Below, piece after piece: positions 34,533 to 42,353 of a DNA stretch of 64,000 nt. Origin of the DNA: JBMNQS01 sp050944255 (GTDB lineage: Bacteria > Bacillota > Clostridia > Christensenellales > Maliibacteriaceae); NCBI GenBank assembly GCA_050944255.1, contig JBMNQS010000002.1, positions 4,967-68,966 of the forward strand. Direction: 5' to 3'. The notes beneath the pieces were generated by a model that was given only the letters and a program-made list of their open reading frames with translations, made no database searches and was not told the DNA's origin. Numbering within the stretch: the stretch's first letter is position 1; each line of letters starts with the position of its first letter. A program made the translations under genes and the position numbers.

Positions 34533-35177
34533 TCAGCCTCTGGCCTTTTTGATGTTTTCAAGAAACGCCTGCGCCGTGCGGACAATGGCGTCGTAGTCGC
34601 CGGTTTTGGCGCCGCCGGTGAGGGAAGAGCCTGCGCCGCAAGCCACGGCGCCCGCCGCGATCCACTGGCCCACGTTGTCCGCCGTGACGCCGCCGGTGGG
34701 CATGGCGTTGATCTGAGGCAGCGGACCCCTGAAGGACTTAATGATCTGCGGGCCAAACAGCTCGCCGGGGAAAATCTTGGTGATCTCGGCGCCCGCCTCC
34801 ATGCCTTCCAGCGCTTCCTTTACCGTCATGGCGCCGGGCATGCAGGGCACCTGATAGCGATTGCAGAGCCGCATGGTGTCCGCATTGAAAGACGGACTGA
34901 CCACGTACCTGGCGCCGGATAAAATCGCCATGCGGGCCGTTTCCGCGTCCAGTACGGTGCCCGCGCCGATGATGATCTTGTCCGGGTCCACGCTTTTGGA
35001 CAGATCGGCAATGATCTCGTGGGCACGGTCCACCGTGAACGTCAGCTCTATGGCGGCGATGCCCCCGTCGATGCAGGCCTGGGCGATCTTTCTGGCCTGC
35101 TCGCCGGAGTCGGCGCGGACTACGGCCACCAGGCCCACCTCGCAAATACGGTTGATGATAGCGCTTTTGTTCGTCAT
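34533..35177 (-). CDS. eda: KDPG/KHG aldolase (2-keto-3-deoxy-6-phosphogluconate aldolase)
   Basis: A 214-residue class I aldolase that splits KDPG to pyruvate and glyceraldehyde 3-phosphate. The catalytic glutamate lies in AAIELTFTV and the Schiff-base lysine in AEITKIFPGELFGP; PTGGVTADNVGQWIAAGA is the phosphate-binding part. It overlaps the upstream kinase gene by 4 bp. Its terminator region has been split by the repeat element. Confidence 0.93.
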   Translation of the reverse strand: MTNKSAIINRICEVGLVAVVRADSGEQARKIAQACIDGGIAAIELTFTVDRAHEIIADLSKSVDPDKIIIGAGTVLDAETARMAILSGARYVVSPSFNADTMRLCNRYQVPCMPGAMTVKEALEGMEAGAEITKIFPGELFGPQIIKSFRGPLPQINAMPTGGVTADNVGQWIAAGAVACGAGSSLTGGAKTGDYDAIVRTAQAFLENIKKARG

Positions 35178-36631
35178 TTGTCTGCTCCTTTATGTTGGTT
35201 CGCTGCGGTCTGATTGTGATTCTGGTAACTGGCTAGGTATCTGGCAAAGCGCAGGGCATAGTGCCCGGCCATCTCCCCGTTGGGGGCAACCATCTGGTGC
35301 TCGCCCGCGTCAAAGGCCATTAAATCGGGCAGATGGCCCGCCGCGTGAAGGGCCAGCGCCGCACCGCCCATCATGGACGCCTGCGCCATGTCCGCGCAGG
35401 CGATCTGCTGGCCCAGGATGTCCGCCAGCATCTGCGTCCAGAACCTGGAATGCAAAATGCCGCCGGAGACGCGAATCTGCCTGGGGAATCCGCCCACCTC
35501 GCCCAAAAGGGTGTAGCAGTGGTAAATATTCATCAAAATGCCCTCCAGCAGGCTCTTGTACAGGTGACCCGGCCCGTAGGCCCCGCTGATGTCGGAAAAC
35601 GATCCCAGGGCATCGTCACGCCACCCAGGGCATCTCTCGCCATAGAGGAAGGGGGTAAAGATGGGATAATCGCCCTTCACCTGCGAAGCCATCTGCTCTA
35701 GCTCATCGAATGTGAACTGTTTATTCAAAAGCGTCTGCACGAACCAGTCCACGCAGTTGGTGGCACCGGAGGTGGCGGCGCCGCAGAGCCATTTGCCGGG
35801 AGCCACGTAACACCAGGTACCCCCGGGCTCCGAGGGCATCACCGGACGGTCGAACGCCATGCGCAGCGCGCCGCTGGTACCCACCGAAAGCGTCATCAGC
35901 CCCGGGGCGAGAGCGCCGGCGCCCACCTGGTTCAGCGCGCCGTCGGGGTGCGGCGGCACAACGGGAATGCCGGGGGGCAGCCCCAGACGATCGGCCATCT
36001 GCCGGCTTAAAGGGGCGCACTGCTCATGGGATACCAGCTGCGGCAGATTGTCCCTTTTGACGCGGGCCAATTCCAGCATCTGCTCGTCGTAATCCAGATT
36101 GTGGGTATTGAGAAACGCTGTGCCCGAAGCCATGGAATGAGAGCTGTGCCACTGACCGGTCAAAAGGTAATAGAAATAATCGCCTTCACCGGCGATCCGC
36201 TGCCCGTCCGGCACGGCGCCGTCGGAGAGAAGATGCATGTACTTGAAGGCGGGATAAATCGTATGCACCATGCATCCGGTCCGGCTGTAAATTTCAGCTG
36301 TCAGTTTGCTGTCGCGGCGCAGGGAACCCGCGGTGGTTGCCGCGCCGGTATAGGCCCAGGTCATGGCGCGGGTAATGGGGCGCATGGCGCCGCCCAGCAT
36401 CACAAGGCTGTGCCACGTGCCGCCCAGGGATACGGCGTCGATTTCCCGGCCCTCGCACGCCTTCTGCCCGGCGGCCATCATGGCGGCGAAAACCCCGTCG
36501 GCGTCATGGGTGGCCACATCGCTGATCTGCGGCGCGTACGCCTCGGTATAGATGTTGACAATGCCCTTATCCTGATCGTACACCATGGCTTTGGCGCTGC
36601 TGGTGGAAGCCTCGAGCACTAATACGGCCAT
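35174..36631 (-). CDS. FGGY family carbohydrate kinase (gluconokinase-like)
   Basis: A 485-residue sugar kinase of the actin-like ATPase fold. The N-terminal phosphate loop is VLEASTSSAKAMVYDQ, the second ATP motif is LSVGTSGALRMAFDRP, and the C-terminal adenosine motif is RVSGGILHSRFWTQMLADIL. GntK/XylB-type members phosphorylate gluconate, xylulose and similar polyols. Next to eda, gluconate or a related aldonate is the likeliest substrate. There is no 6-phosphogluconate dehydratase in the window. Confidence 0.88.
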   Translation of the reverse strand: MAVLVLEASTSSAKAMVYDQDKGIVNIYTEAYAPQISDVATHDADGVFAAMMAAGQKACEGREIDAVSLGGTWHSLVMLGGAMRPITRAMTWAYTGAATTAGSLRRDSKLTAEIYSRTGCMVHTIYPAFKYMHLLSDGAVPDGQRIAGEGDYFYYLLTGQWHSSHSMASGTAFLNTHNLDYDEQMLELARVKRDNLPQLVSHEQCAPLSRQMADRLGLPPGIPVVPPHPDGALNQVGAGALAPGLMTLSVGTSGALRMAFDRPVMPSEPGGTWCYVAPGKWLCGAATSGATNCVDWFVQTLLNKQFTFDELEQMASQVKGDYPIFTPFLYGERCPGWRDDALGSFSDISGAYGPGHLYKSLLEGILMNIYHCYTLLGEVGGFPRQIRVSGGILHSRFWTQMLADILGQQIACADMAQASMMGGAALALHAAGHLPDLMAFDAGEHQMVAPNGEMAGHYALRFARYLASYQNHNQTAANQHKGADK

Positions 36632-36675
36632 CGTTTGCTCCTTTCAAAATCCGTCTTGCGGAATTGGGAAGTAAA

Positions 36676-37605
36676 TTATTCAAACAGCATCGTGATCAGG
36701 TTTTTAATGCTCATTTCCACCATGCGGTTCACCGACTCCTTCGTGTAGGCGCCGATGTGGCCCGTCAGAATGAAATTGTCCAGCGACAAAAGAGGGGCCT
36801 CCTTATCCGGCGGTTCCTTGGAGAAGACATCCGCCGCGGCGCCGGCCAGCTTGCCGCCCTTTAAGGCGTCGTACAGCGCGTCCTCGTCGATCAGGCCGCC
36901 CCGGGCGGTGTTGACCAGGTACGCGCCGTCCTTCATTTTGGAAATAAATGCTTCGTCCACCATGCGGGTGGACTCGGGCGTCAGCGGCAGGTGCAGAGAA
37001 ATGACGTCGCAGAGGGGAAGAAGCGCCTCGCGGTCCATCAGCCGGATGCCTTTTTCCTTCGCCAGAGTCTCGTCGATGTAAGGATCGTGGGCAAGTACCG
37101 TCATGCCGATGCCCGAAGCCATGCGGGCAACGTCCAATCCGATGGCGCCAAGGCCGATGAGCCCCAGTGTCTTGCCGGTCAACTCAATGCCGTGGATGCG
37201 GCACTCCACGCCTTTACGGCTGCCCTTGTCGGAATAGCATACGCCGCGGGTAATGTTGAACATCAGCGCGATGGCCAGCTCCGCAACGCTCCTAGAATTG
37301 GAGCGGGCGGCGCGCATCACCTTGATGCCCTTTTTCTCGGCGTATTCGACGTCCACGTTATCAAGGCCCACCCCGTAGCGGGAGATGGCCTTGAGCCTGG
37401 GCGCCTTTTCCAGCACCTCGGCATCCAGCGGCTCCGTACCGGCTATCAGGCCGTCTATATCCTGCAGAAGCTCTATGATCTGCGCTTTGTTATAGCTCTT
37501 TCCGGTACGGTTTAAAACAAGCTCCGCACCGTAGGGGGCAAGAAGCTCCCTGGCAATGGATTCCTTGGCGACAAAGGAGCGGGGACTGACCAGTATTCGC
37601 ATCAT
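36676..37605 (-). CDS. D-2-hydroxyacid dehydrogenase (phosphoglycerate dehydrogenase-like)
   Basis: A 309-residue NAD-dependent enzyme. The nucleotide-binding motif is LGLIGLGAIGLDVARMA, the catalytic arginine is near NSRSVAELAIALM, and VNTARGGLIDEDALYDAL and the catalytic histidine in ILTGHIGAYT follow. It lacks the C-terminal ACT domain of SerA. In sugar-acid clusters such proteins often act on 2-keto acids, so the role is inferred as 2-ketoaldonate reduction. The start at 37605 has GGAGG upstream; it is first in the operon. Confidence 0.88.
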   Translation of the reverse strand: MMRILVSPRSFVAKESIARELLAPYGAELVLNRTGKSYNKAQIIELLQDIDGLIAGTEPLDAEVLEKAPRLKAISRYGVGLDNVDVEYAEKKGIKVMRAARSNSRSVAELAIALMFNITRGVCYSDKGSRKGVECRIHGIELTGKTLGLIGLGAIGLDVARMASGIGMTVLAHDPYIDETLAKEKGIRLMDREALLPLCDVISLHLPLTPESTRMVDEAFISKMKDGAYLVNTARGGLIDEDALYDALKGGKLAGAAADVFSKEPPDKEAPLLSLDNFILTGHIGAYTKESVNRMVEMSIKNLITMLFE

Positions 37606-37651
37606 TTTTCTTCCTCCAAAAGACAAAAATTATCTTATCCTACTGGCGCTT

Positions 37652-37679
37652 AGTATAGCAGAAAATACCGTGTTTTGAA
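37652..37679 (-). promoter_or_regulatory. Promoter for the sugar-acid operon
   Basis: On the minus strand, TTCAAA (37679-37674), a 16-bp spacer and TATACT (37657-37652), 47 bp before the dehydrogenase start. Confidence 0.55.
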
Positions 37680-37779
37680 ATCGGGCAGGCCGGTTTTCGT
37701 ACGTTTTTTCTTTTTACCGGCCGCAATCTAATGGATGTATACACCACCGGGCCGCATCATATCATTTAACGTACACATT

Positions 37780-37808
37780 TTGTACATGAAATGCCGCGCC
37801 ATTATAGT
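37780..37808 (+). promoter_or_regulatory. Probable promoter for the cwlD gene
   Basis: TTGTAC (37780-37785), a 17-bp spacer and TATAGT (37803-37808). The predicted start near 37815 falls inside the first DnaA box and leaves a leader of about 185 nt. Confidence 0.5.
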
Positions 37809-37810
37809 AG

Positions 37811-37906
37811 TTATCCACAAAAACCATTGCTTTTTATCGGTTTCGTTGTGGAAAACGTGGATAACTCCCTTTACATGCGCAAAACAGCCGTTTTTGATGT
37901 GGACAG
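37811..37906 (+). promoter_or_regulatory. Cluster of four DnaA-box-like sites
   Basis: A perfect box TTATCCACA (37811-37819, plus strand), TTTTCCACA on the minus strand (37855-37847), TTATCCACG on the minus strand (37864-37856) and the weaker CTGTCCACA on the minus strand (37906-37898). They lie in the 393-bp gap between divergent genes, at and after the predicted cwlD transcription start. No dnaA or dnaN gene is nearby. Apart from these and the two promoters the gap shows nothing else. Confidence 0.6.
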
Positions 37907-37998
37907 CGCTGGGGACAAGACTTCTTTTGCGGCGATTAAACATATTCCATCATTTTTCGGCGTACATATCACTGTGCCCAAAGGAGGTTGTTAAAACA

Positions 37999-38766
37999 AT
38001 GTTGAAGCGTGTTCTGATGGTCATTTTTATCGGCATTATTCTTTTGTTTTCCATGTTCGGCATGCTCATAGCTTCAAAAAAAACACCGGCGCCGCACCCT
38101 TTGAGAGACTCTATTATTGTCCTGGACGCTGGCCATGGGGGAGTTGACTGCGGCGCTGTCGGCAAACTGACCGGCGTGCGTGAGGATGTGCTGAATCTTC
38201 AGGTGACGCGGCACCTGAAAAAATTGCTGGAGGAGGCGGGCGTCCGCGTGGTCATGACCCGGGAAACCGACGACGGGCTCTACGACTCGGACACAAAGCT
38301 CTCCTGGCATAAACGCCAGGATATGCAGCGGCGCGTTGAAATCATTAAGGAAGCGAATCCCGATTATGTGATCAGTATTCATATGAACGCCTTCAAGGGC
38401 ACAAGCTCCCGCGGGGCCACCGTGCTGTATCAATCCAACTCCGAACAGGGCAAGGCTTTTGCCAGTTGTATTTTGCAGGAACTGAAAGACGGCCTTGACG
38501 ACGGCAACCGCAGGGACGTCATGGGAGGTAATTACATGGTGCTGCGCGCGGCGCAGGCGCCGTCGGTGATCGTGGAATGCGGCTTCCTCTCCAACCCCGA
38601 GGAGGAGATGCTGCTTTCTTCCACCGATTACCAGCAAAAGCTGGCCTGGCACATCTATACCGGCATCATGCGCTACGACGCGCAGGTCAGCACGCAGCCC
38701 CGGCCGCCGCTGGAAACGGCCCTGCCTGCGGCGGAACCCTCCGAAAAGCAGGACGGGGAAGATTGA
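37999..38766 (+). CDS. cwlD: N-acetylmuramoyl-L-alanine amidase, CwlD-like
   Basis: A 255-residue zinc amidase. One membrane or signal segment (about residues 5-27, RVLMVIFIGIILLFSMFGML) leads to an Amidase_3 domain. Zinc and catalytic residues are visible in VLDAGHGGVDCGAVG, TRETDDG, YVISIHMNAFKG and VIVECGFLSNPEEE. In spore formers CwlD helps make muramic lactam of the cortex; here a general wall role cannot be excluded. The ATG at 37999 follows AAGGAGG at a rather long spacing. The frame is open far upstream but through the promoter. Confidence 0.88.
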   Translation: MLKRVLMVIFIGIILLFSMFGMLIASKKTPAPHPLRDSIIVLDAGHGGVDCGAVGKLTGVREDVLNLQVTRHLKKLLEEAGVRVVMTRETDDGLYDSDTKLSWHKRQDMQRRVEIIKEANPDYVISIHMNAFKGTSSRGATVLYQSNSEQGKAFASCILQELKDGLDDGNRRDVMGGNYMVLRAAQAPSVIVECGFLSNPEEEMLLSSTDYQQKLAWHIYTGIMRYDAQVSTQPRPPLETALPAAEPSEKQDGED

Positions 38767-38789
38767 CAGAGCGTCGGCGGTTCGCTATC

Positions 38790-38830
38790 ATAAGCGTATG
38801 GAAATGCTTTCCATGCGCTTATTTGTTTTG
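38790..38830 (+). terminator. Intrinsic terminator of cwlD
   Basis: A 15-bp stem with one G-U pair (38790-38804 with 38808-38822, arms around AAGCGTATGGAAA/TTTCCATGCGCTT), loop TGC, then TTTGTTTT. Confidence 0.9.
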
Positions 38831-38872
38831 GCCGGAAGCCGGCCGTTAGATGCATGTGCGGAGGGTTGAAAA

Positions 38873-39061
38873 ATGGAATGTAACCAGACTGAAAACAAAC
38901 TGAGCTGTCCTTGCCCGTCCGACTGCAAAAGGGGCGGCCTGTGCTGCAGGTGCGTGCGCCATCACCGCGCAAAGGGACAGTTTCCCGCGTGCTTCTTCTC
39001 CGAGCAGGCCCTGAAAAAAGGCGGCAGAAGCTACGAACTGCTGCAGGAGGACAGGGGATAG
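38873..39061 (+). CDS. Small cysteine-rich protein (DUF6485-like)
   Basis: A 62-residue protein with cysteines in CPCPSDCKRGGLCCRCVRHH and a later CFF. The pattern suggests metal or iron-sulfur binding, but no function is known. Similar short proteins are widespread in anaerobic Clostridia. It has GGAGGG upstream. The 145-bp region after it shows no gene or terminator. Confidence 0.75.
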   Translation: MECNQTENKLSCPCPSDCKRGGLCCRCVRHHRAKGQFPACFFSEQALKKGGRSYELLQEDRG

Positions 39062-39206
39062 GACGCGCCGCGCCCTCCGGTAAGGCAGCGGGGAAAACCG
39101 TCGCCCGGGGAACTTTTTCCGCAAAGGGCGCTCGCTCGAAGCCTGCGCACGCCTAAAGCGCGGCGGGAGCGGGCGGTGTTTTTGTTATGGGAACGATAAG
39201 CATTTC

Positions 39207-39467
39207 TTATGGCTGCTCCGCTCTTTCCAGCGCCTCGGACAGGGCCTTTGCAAGCTGGTCGGCGCAGGAGGTGCCACTGCCGTCACAGGAAATACCCGAT
39301 AAAAGGGTCCTGACCTGATCCGCCGACATGCCTGCCACAAGGCGCGAAATGGCCTGCAGGTTGCCGTCGCAGCCCTCCTCAAAATGGACGCTGCGGATCA
39401 CGCCGCCGTCCAGGTCAAACTCGATCCTGGTTGAACACACGCCCTTGGGAATAAACTCATAATGCAT
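39207..39467 (-). CDS. TSCPD domain protein (TIGR03905 type)
   Basis: An 86-residue protein: EFIPKGVCSTRIEFDLDGG, VHFEEGCDGNLQAISRLVAG and a terminal GTSCADQLAKAL. This matches the TSCPD domain, otherwise found at the C-terminus of some ribonucleotide reductases, here free-standing. The ATG at 39467 has GGGGTG upstream; a GTG at 39476 is an alternative start. Function is unknown. Confidence 0.82.
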   Translation of the reverse strand: MHYEFIPKGVCSTRIEFDLDGGVIRSVHFEEGCDGNLQAISRLVAGMSADQVRTLLSGISCDGSGTSCADQLAKALSEALERAEQP

Positions 39468-39573
39468 CGTCAGCACCCCAATTCTTTATACCGGTGCCTC
39501 CAGTTTATCAAAAAAACGGCCCGCGCGCAAAATAGCGAAAAACCGCGAAATAAGGCTTTGGCCAATCGTGACA

Positions 39574-39602
39574 TGGACAAGCTCCCGCACGGGCGGTATC
39601 AT
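39574..39602 (+). promoter_or_regulatory. Promoter for the sugar isomerase/epimerase
   Basis: TGGACA (39574-39579), a 17-bp spacer and TATCAT (39597-39602), about 67 bp before the start. Confidence 0.6.
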
Positions 39603-39669
39603 TGTAAGTGGCATATATACGCGTAAACGCAGAAGATGAAGCATTTGTTATTTAAAGGAGGATTTTTCT

Positions 39670-40488
39670 ATGGAATATGGTCTTTGCATCAATATGGTGG
39701 CCAGGGACGCCGAAGGCATCGGTATGCACAACCTGCCCGCCATGGAGAAGGCCGGATTTGACTTCGTGGAGATTCCCGTCATGAAATCCATGGCGCTTTC
39801 CCGCAGTCAGTTCACCGAGCTTGTGGTCAAGCCCCTTGAGGACCAGCCGCTGCCCTGCAAAGTTATGAACAGCTATTCGGGCCCCGATCTTCTGATGATC
39901 GGCCCGCAGGCGGATAAAGACAAGGTCTACGACTACACCTGCGAGGCCATGGACAGGGCCAGCATGCTGGGAGCGGAAACGGTGGTCTTTGGAAGCGGCG
40001 TCTCCCGCGCCACGCCGGTGGGCATGAGTCGCGAAAAGGGACTGGCCGAACTGATGGAAGTGATCCGGATGACCGGCGACGAGGCCCAAAAGCGCGGCAT
40101 CACCCTGGCGGTGGAACAGCTGAACCGGCAGGAAACCAACGTGCTGTACACACTGCCGGAGGCGGCGCAGTTCGTCTCGATGGTGGATCATGAAAATGTG
40201 GGGCTTCTGGTGGACTATTTCCACTTCACGCTGGGCGGCGAGGACTACGCCTATGTGGAGAAATACGCGGGCCTTCTTACGCATACGCACTTTGCGCGCA
40301 TGATGGGCCGCGTGCTGCCGGTGGACGAGCGCGAGGATACCGGCTACCGCGCGTTCCTCAGGGCGCTGATCGCAGGCGGCTACAATAAGACCATCTCCAT
40401 GGAGGCCAACTGCGCCTCGGACCTTGAAGAGACGGCCGCCCGGTCGCTCCAGATGCTCAGGGGGATCGTGGATTCGCTCCTGGCGTAG
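39670..40488 (+). CDS. Sugar phosphate isomerase/epimerase family protein (xylose isomerase-like TIM barrel)
   Basis: A 272-residue TIM-barrel protein of the AP-endonuclease-2 superfamily. Metal-binding acidic and histidine residues appear in ITLAVEQLNRQETN, VGLLVDYFHFTLGG, LTHTHFARM and ISMEANC. Such proteins epimerise or isomerise keto sugars. With the minus-strand sugar-acid genes nearby a carbohydrate role is plausible, but the gene is transcribed alone. It has AAAGGAGG upstream. Confidence 0.85.
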   Translation: MEYGLCINMVARDAEGIGMHNLPAMEKAGFDFVEIPVMKSMALSRSQFTELVVKPLEDQPLPCKVMNSYSGPDLLMIGPQADKDKVYDYTCEAMDRASMLGAETVVFGSGVSRATPVGMSREKGLAELMEVIRMTGDEAQKRGITLAVEQLNRQETNVLYTLPEAAQFVSMVDHENVGLLVDYFHFTLGGEDYAYVEKYAGLLTHTHFARMMGRVLPVDEREDTGYRAFLRALIAGGYNKTISMEANCASDLEETAARSLQMLRGIVDSLLA

Positions 40489-40533
40489 AGCTTACGAAAA
40501 AACGGCGGCATTTCCGCCTGCGGCGCGCGGCGC

Positions 40534-40562
40534 TTGACAACAGGCGCCCGTTATCCTAAAAT
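40534..40562 (+). promoter_or_regulatory. Promoter for the ABC-F leader
   Basis: A perfect TTGACA (40534-40539), a 17-bp spacer and TAAAAT (40557-40562). Transcription should start near 40569, giving a leader of about 220 nt. The 300-bp gap before the ABC-F gene is filled by this promoter, the leader peptide and the attenuator. Confidence 0.8.
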
Positions 40563-40595
40563 GAGTACGAAATTCTAACGAAACCGGAGGCTAAG

Positions 40596-40616
40596 ATGCG
40601 CAAAACTTCTTGCTGA
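40596..40616 (+). CDS. Leader peptide MRKTSC of the ABC-F attenuator
   Basis: A six-codon frame, ATG to TGA, with GGAGG (40587-40591) four bases upstream of the ATG. Its codons overlap the 5' arm of a stem with 40663-40678, so ribosome position on it would change the fold of the leader. Short peptides of this kind precede many antibiotic-inducible ribosome-protection and methylase genes. It is inferred from position and pairing, not from homology. Confidence 0.7.
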   Translation: MRKTSC

Positions 40617-40662
40617 CACAACTGTGAAAGGTGCGGACGCTTTTTTCGCGTGTCTGCGCCGG

Positions 40663-40764
40663 GCAAGAAAGTTTACGCATAGACGGCCGTTGTTCCCGCC
40701 CGGTATGGGGGTCTTTTCGGGAATACTACGGGATGCAGGAAAAACTTTCTTGCATCCCTTTTTT
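40663..40764 (+). terminator. Transcription attenuator: anti-terminator arm and terminator before the ABC-F gene
   Basis: The terminator is a 13-bp stem (40730-40742 with 40746-40758, arms from GGGATGCAGGAAA and TTTCTTGCATCCC), loop AAC, then six T. The segment GCAAGAAAGTTT at 40663-40674 is exactly complementary to AAACTTTCTTGC at 40743-40754 inside the terminator, so it can act as anti-terminator. The same segment (40663-40678) can instead pair with the leader-peptide codons (40597-40612, 13 of 16 positions). An additional 11-bp hairpin is at 40630-40660. Confidence 0.78.
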
Positions 40765-40788
40765 GTACCTGAAAAGAGGTGTTTGCTT

Positions 40789-42258
40789 ATGGCTGCCATT
40801 GACGTTGTAAATCTGACGTTCGCCTATCCGGGCAGCGCGGAAGACGTATTTGAAAATGTATCCTTCAGCATCGATACGGACTGGAAGCTGGGCTTTATCG
40901 GCCGAAACGGCAGGGGAAAGACCACGTTTCTAAAACTTTTGACGGGTGAGCTGACGCCCGATAGCGGTCGCATTGCCGCTCCGGTGGCGTTTGATTACTT
41001 CCCCTTTGAAATAGGCGATATGACGCAAAATACGCTGAATATAATAGAGCGCCTGTGCCCGGATTACGAATACTGGCATCTGCAGAGGGAACTGTCGCTT
41101 CTGTCGGTGTCCGAGGACGTGCTGCACCGGCCCTTTGATACCCTCAGCCACGGGGAGAGGACGAAGGTGCTGCTGGCGGTATTGTTTTTAAAGGACAACC
41201 GCTTCCTTCTCATTGACGAGCCCACCAATCATCTGGACATGGAGGCCCGCACGCTCATCGGTGATTACCTGAGCCAAAAGTCTGGATTCATACTGGTCTC
41301 CCACGACCGGGCGCTGCTTGACCGCTGCGTGGACCACGTACTGTCCATCAACAAGCTGAACATCGATTTGCAGCAGGGTAACTTTTTCAGTTGGCTCGTC
41401 AATGAACAGTACCGCGAGAATTACGAGCGCGAACACAACGAGAAGCTGAAAAAGGAAGTGGCGCGGCTGGGCCAGGCCGCGCGGCAGACCGGGGAGTGGT
41501 CCGATAAAATCGAGCGGTCCAAAATCGGCGCCCACGCCGCCGACCGCGGGTTCATCGGGCACAAGGCGGCCAAGATGATGCAGCGGTCCAAGAACGTACA
41601 GCGGCGAAGACAGAAGCTGCTGGACGAAAAATCTAAACTGCTCAAGAATATCGAGACGGCGGAGGACCTCCTCCTGCGCCCGGCGAGCCATCACGCCAGA
41701 CATCTGGTGGAGGCAGCGGACCTGTCCATCCGCTACGGCGATAAAACCGTGCTGGAAAATCTGCGCTTTACGCTCCCGCAAGGCGAAAGAATCGCCGTCA
41801 CCGGCAAAAACGGCAGCGGCAAGTCCAGTCTCTTGAAGCTGATCATGGGACAGGAGATGGCGCATACGGGGCGGCTGCATGTGGCCAGCGGGCTTGAGAT
41901 TTCCTACGTGCCCCAGGATACGTCGCATCTGAGAGGCAGCCTGACGGACTACGCCCATCAGGCAGGCATCGACCAATCGCTGTTTATGACGATCCTTCGC
42001 AAGCTGGATTTCCGGCGCAGCCAGTTTGATAAGCACATCGAGACTTACAGCGCTGGACAGAAAAAGAAGGTGCTGATCGCCGCCAGCTTGTGCATGCGCG
42101 CCCACCTCTACCTGTGGGACGAACCGCTCAACTACGTGGACGTGCTCTCGCGCGTGCAGATTGAAAACCTGATTCTCTCATCAAAGCCCACGATGATCTT
42201 CGTGGAGCACGACCGGGCCTTTATCGACCGGGTGGCCACGCAGCGGCTTACGCTTTGA
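40789..42258 (+). CDS. ABC-F ribosomal protection protein, Lsa/Vga-type
   Basis: A 489-residue soluble protein with two ABC cassettes and no membrane segments. Cassette 1 has GRNGRGKTTFLKLL, LSHGERTKVLL and LLIDEPTNHLD. The interdomain linker (about 195-300) is long and basic, as in antibiotic-resistance ABC-F proteins. Cassette 2 has GKNGSGKSSLLKLI, YSAGQKKKVLIA and the LYLWDEPLNYVD form typical of Lsa/Vga/CplR types. Such proteins bind the ribosomal E site and displace lincosamides, pleuromutilins and streptogramin A. The attenuated leader supports antibiotic-inducible expression. The spectrum is not readable from sequence. Confidence 0.88.
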   Translation: MAAIDVVNLTFAYPGSAEDVFENVSFSIDTDWKLGFIGRNGRGKTTFLKLLTGELTPDSGRIAAPVAFDYFPFEIGDMTQNTLNIIERLCPDYEYWHLQRELSLLSVSEDVLHRPFDTLSHGERTKVLLAVLFLKDNRFLLIDEPTNHLDMEARTLIGDYLSQKSGFILVSHDRALLDRCVDHVLSINKLNIDLQQGNFFSWLVNEQYRENYEREHNEKLKKEVARLGQAARQTGEWSDKIERSKIGAHAADRGFIGHKAAKMMQRSKNVQRRRQKLLDEKSKLLKNIETAEDLLLRPASHHARHLVEAADLSIRYGDKTVLENLRFTLPQGERIAVTGKNGSGKSSLLKLIMGQEMAHTGRLHVASGLEISYVPQDTSHLRGSLTDYAHQAGIDQSLFMTILRKLDFRRSQFDKHIETYSAGQKKKVLIAASLCMRAHLYLWDEPLNYVDVLSRVQIENLILSSKPTMIFVEHDRAFIDRVATQRLTL

Positions 42259-42300
42259 CGGCAGTTTATATTTTTTCCTGGCTGGACAGCGAATAAAAGA

Positions 42301-42340
42301 AGGAGCCTTCCTGTACCTGTACAGGAAGGCTCCTTTGCAA
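42301..42340 (+). terminator. Bidirectional terminator between the ABC-F and lipoprotein genes
   Basis: A perfect 15-bp stem (42301-42315 with 42320-42334), loop CCTG. T-rich sequence follows on both strands, so it can end both convergent transcripts. Confidence 0.88.
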
Positions 42341-42353
42341 TATAACGTATACG

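Noticed and set aside
37735..37998. Extending the amidase gene 88 codons upstream
   Set aside because: The extension crosses the predicted promoter and DnaA boxes and has no family likeness; the ATG at 37999 gives a normal anchored amidase.
40624..40788. Extending the ABC-F protein 55 codons upstream
   Set aside because: That stretch is the attenuator and terminator; the peptide has no ABC-F likeness, and the ATG at 40789 has its own GAGGTG site.
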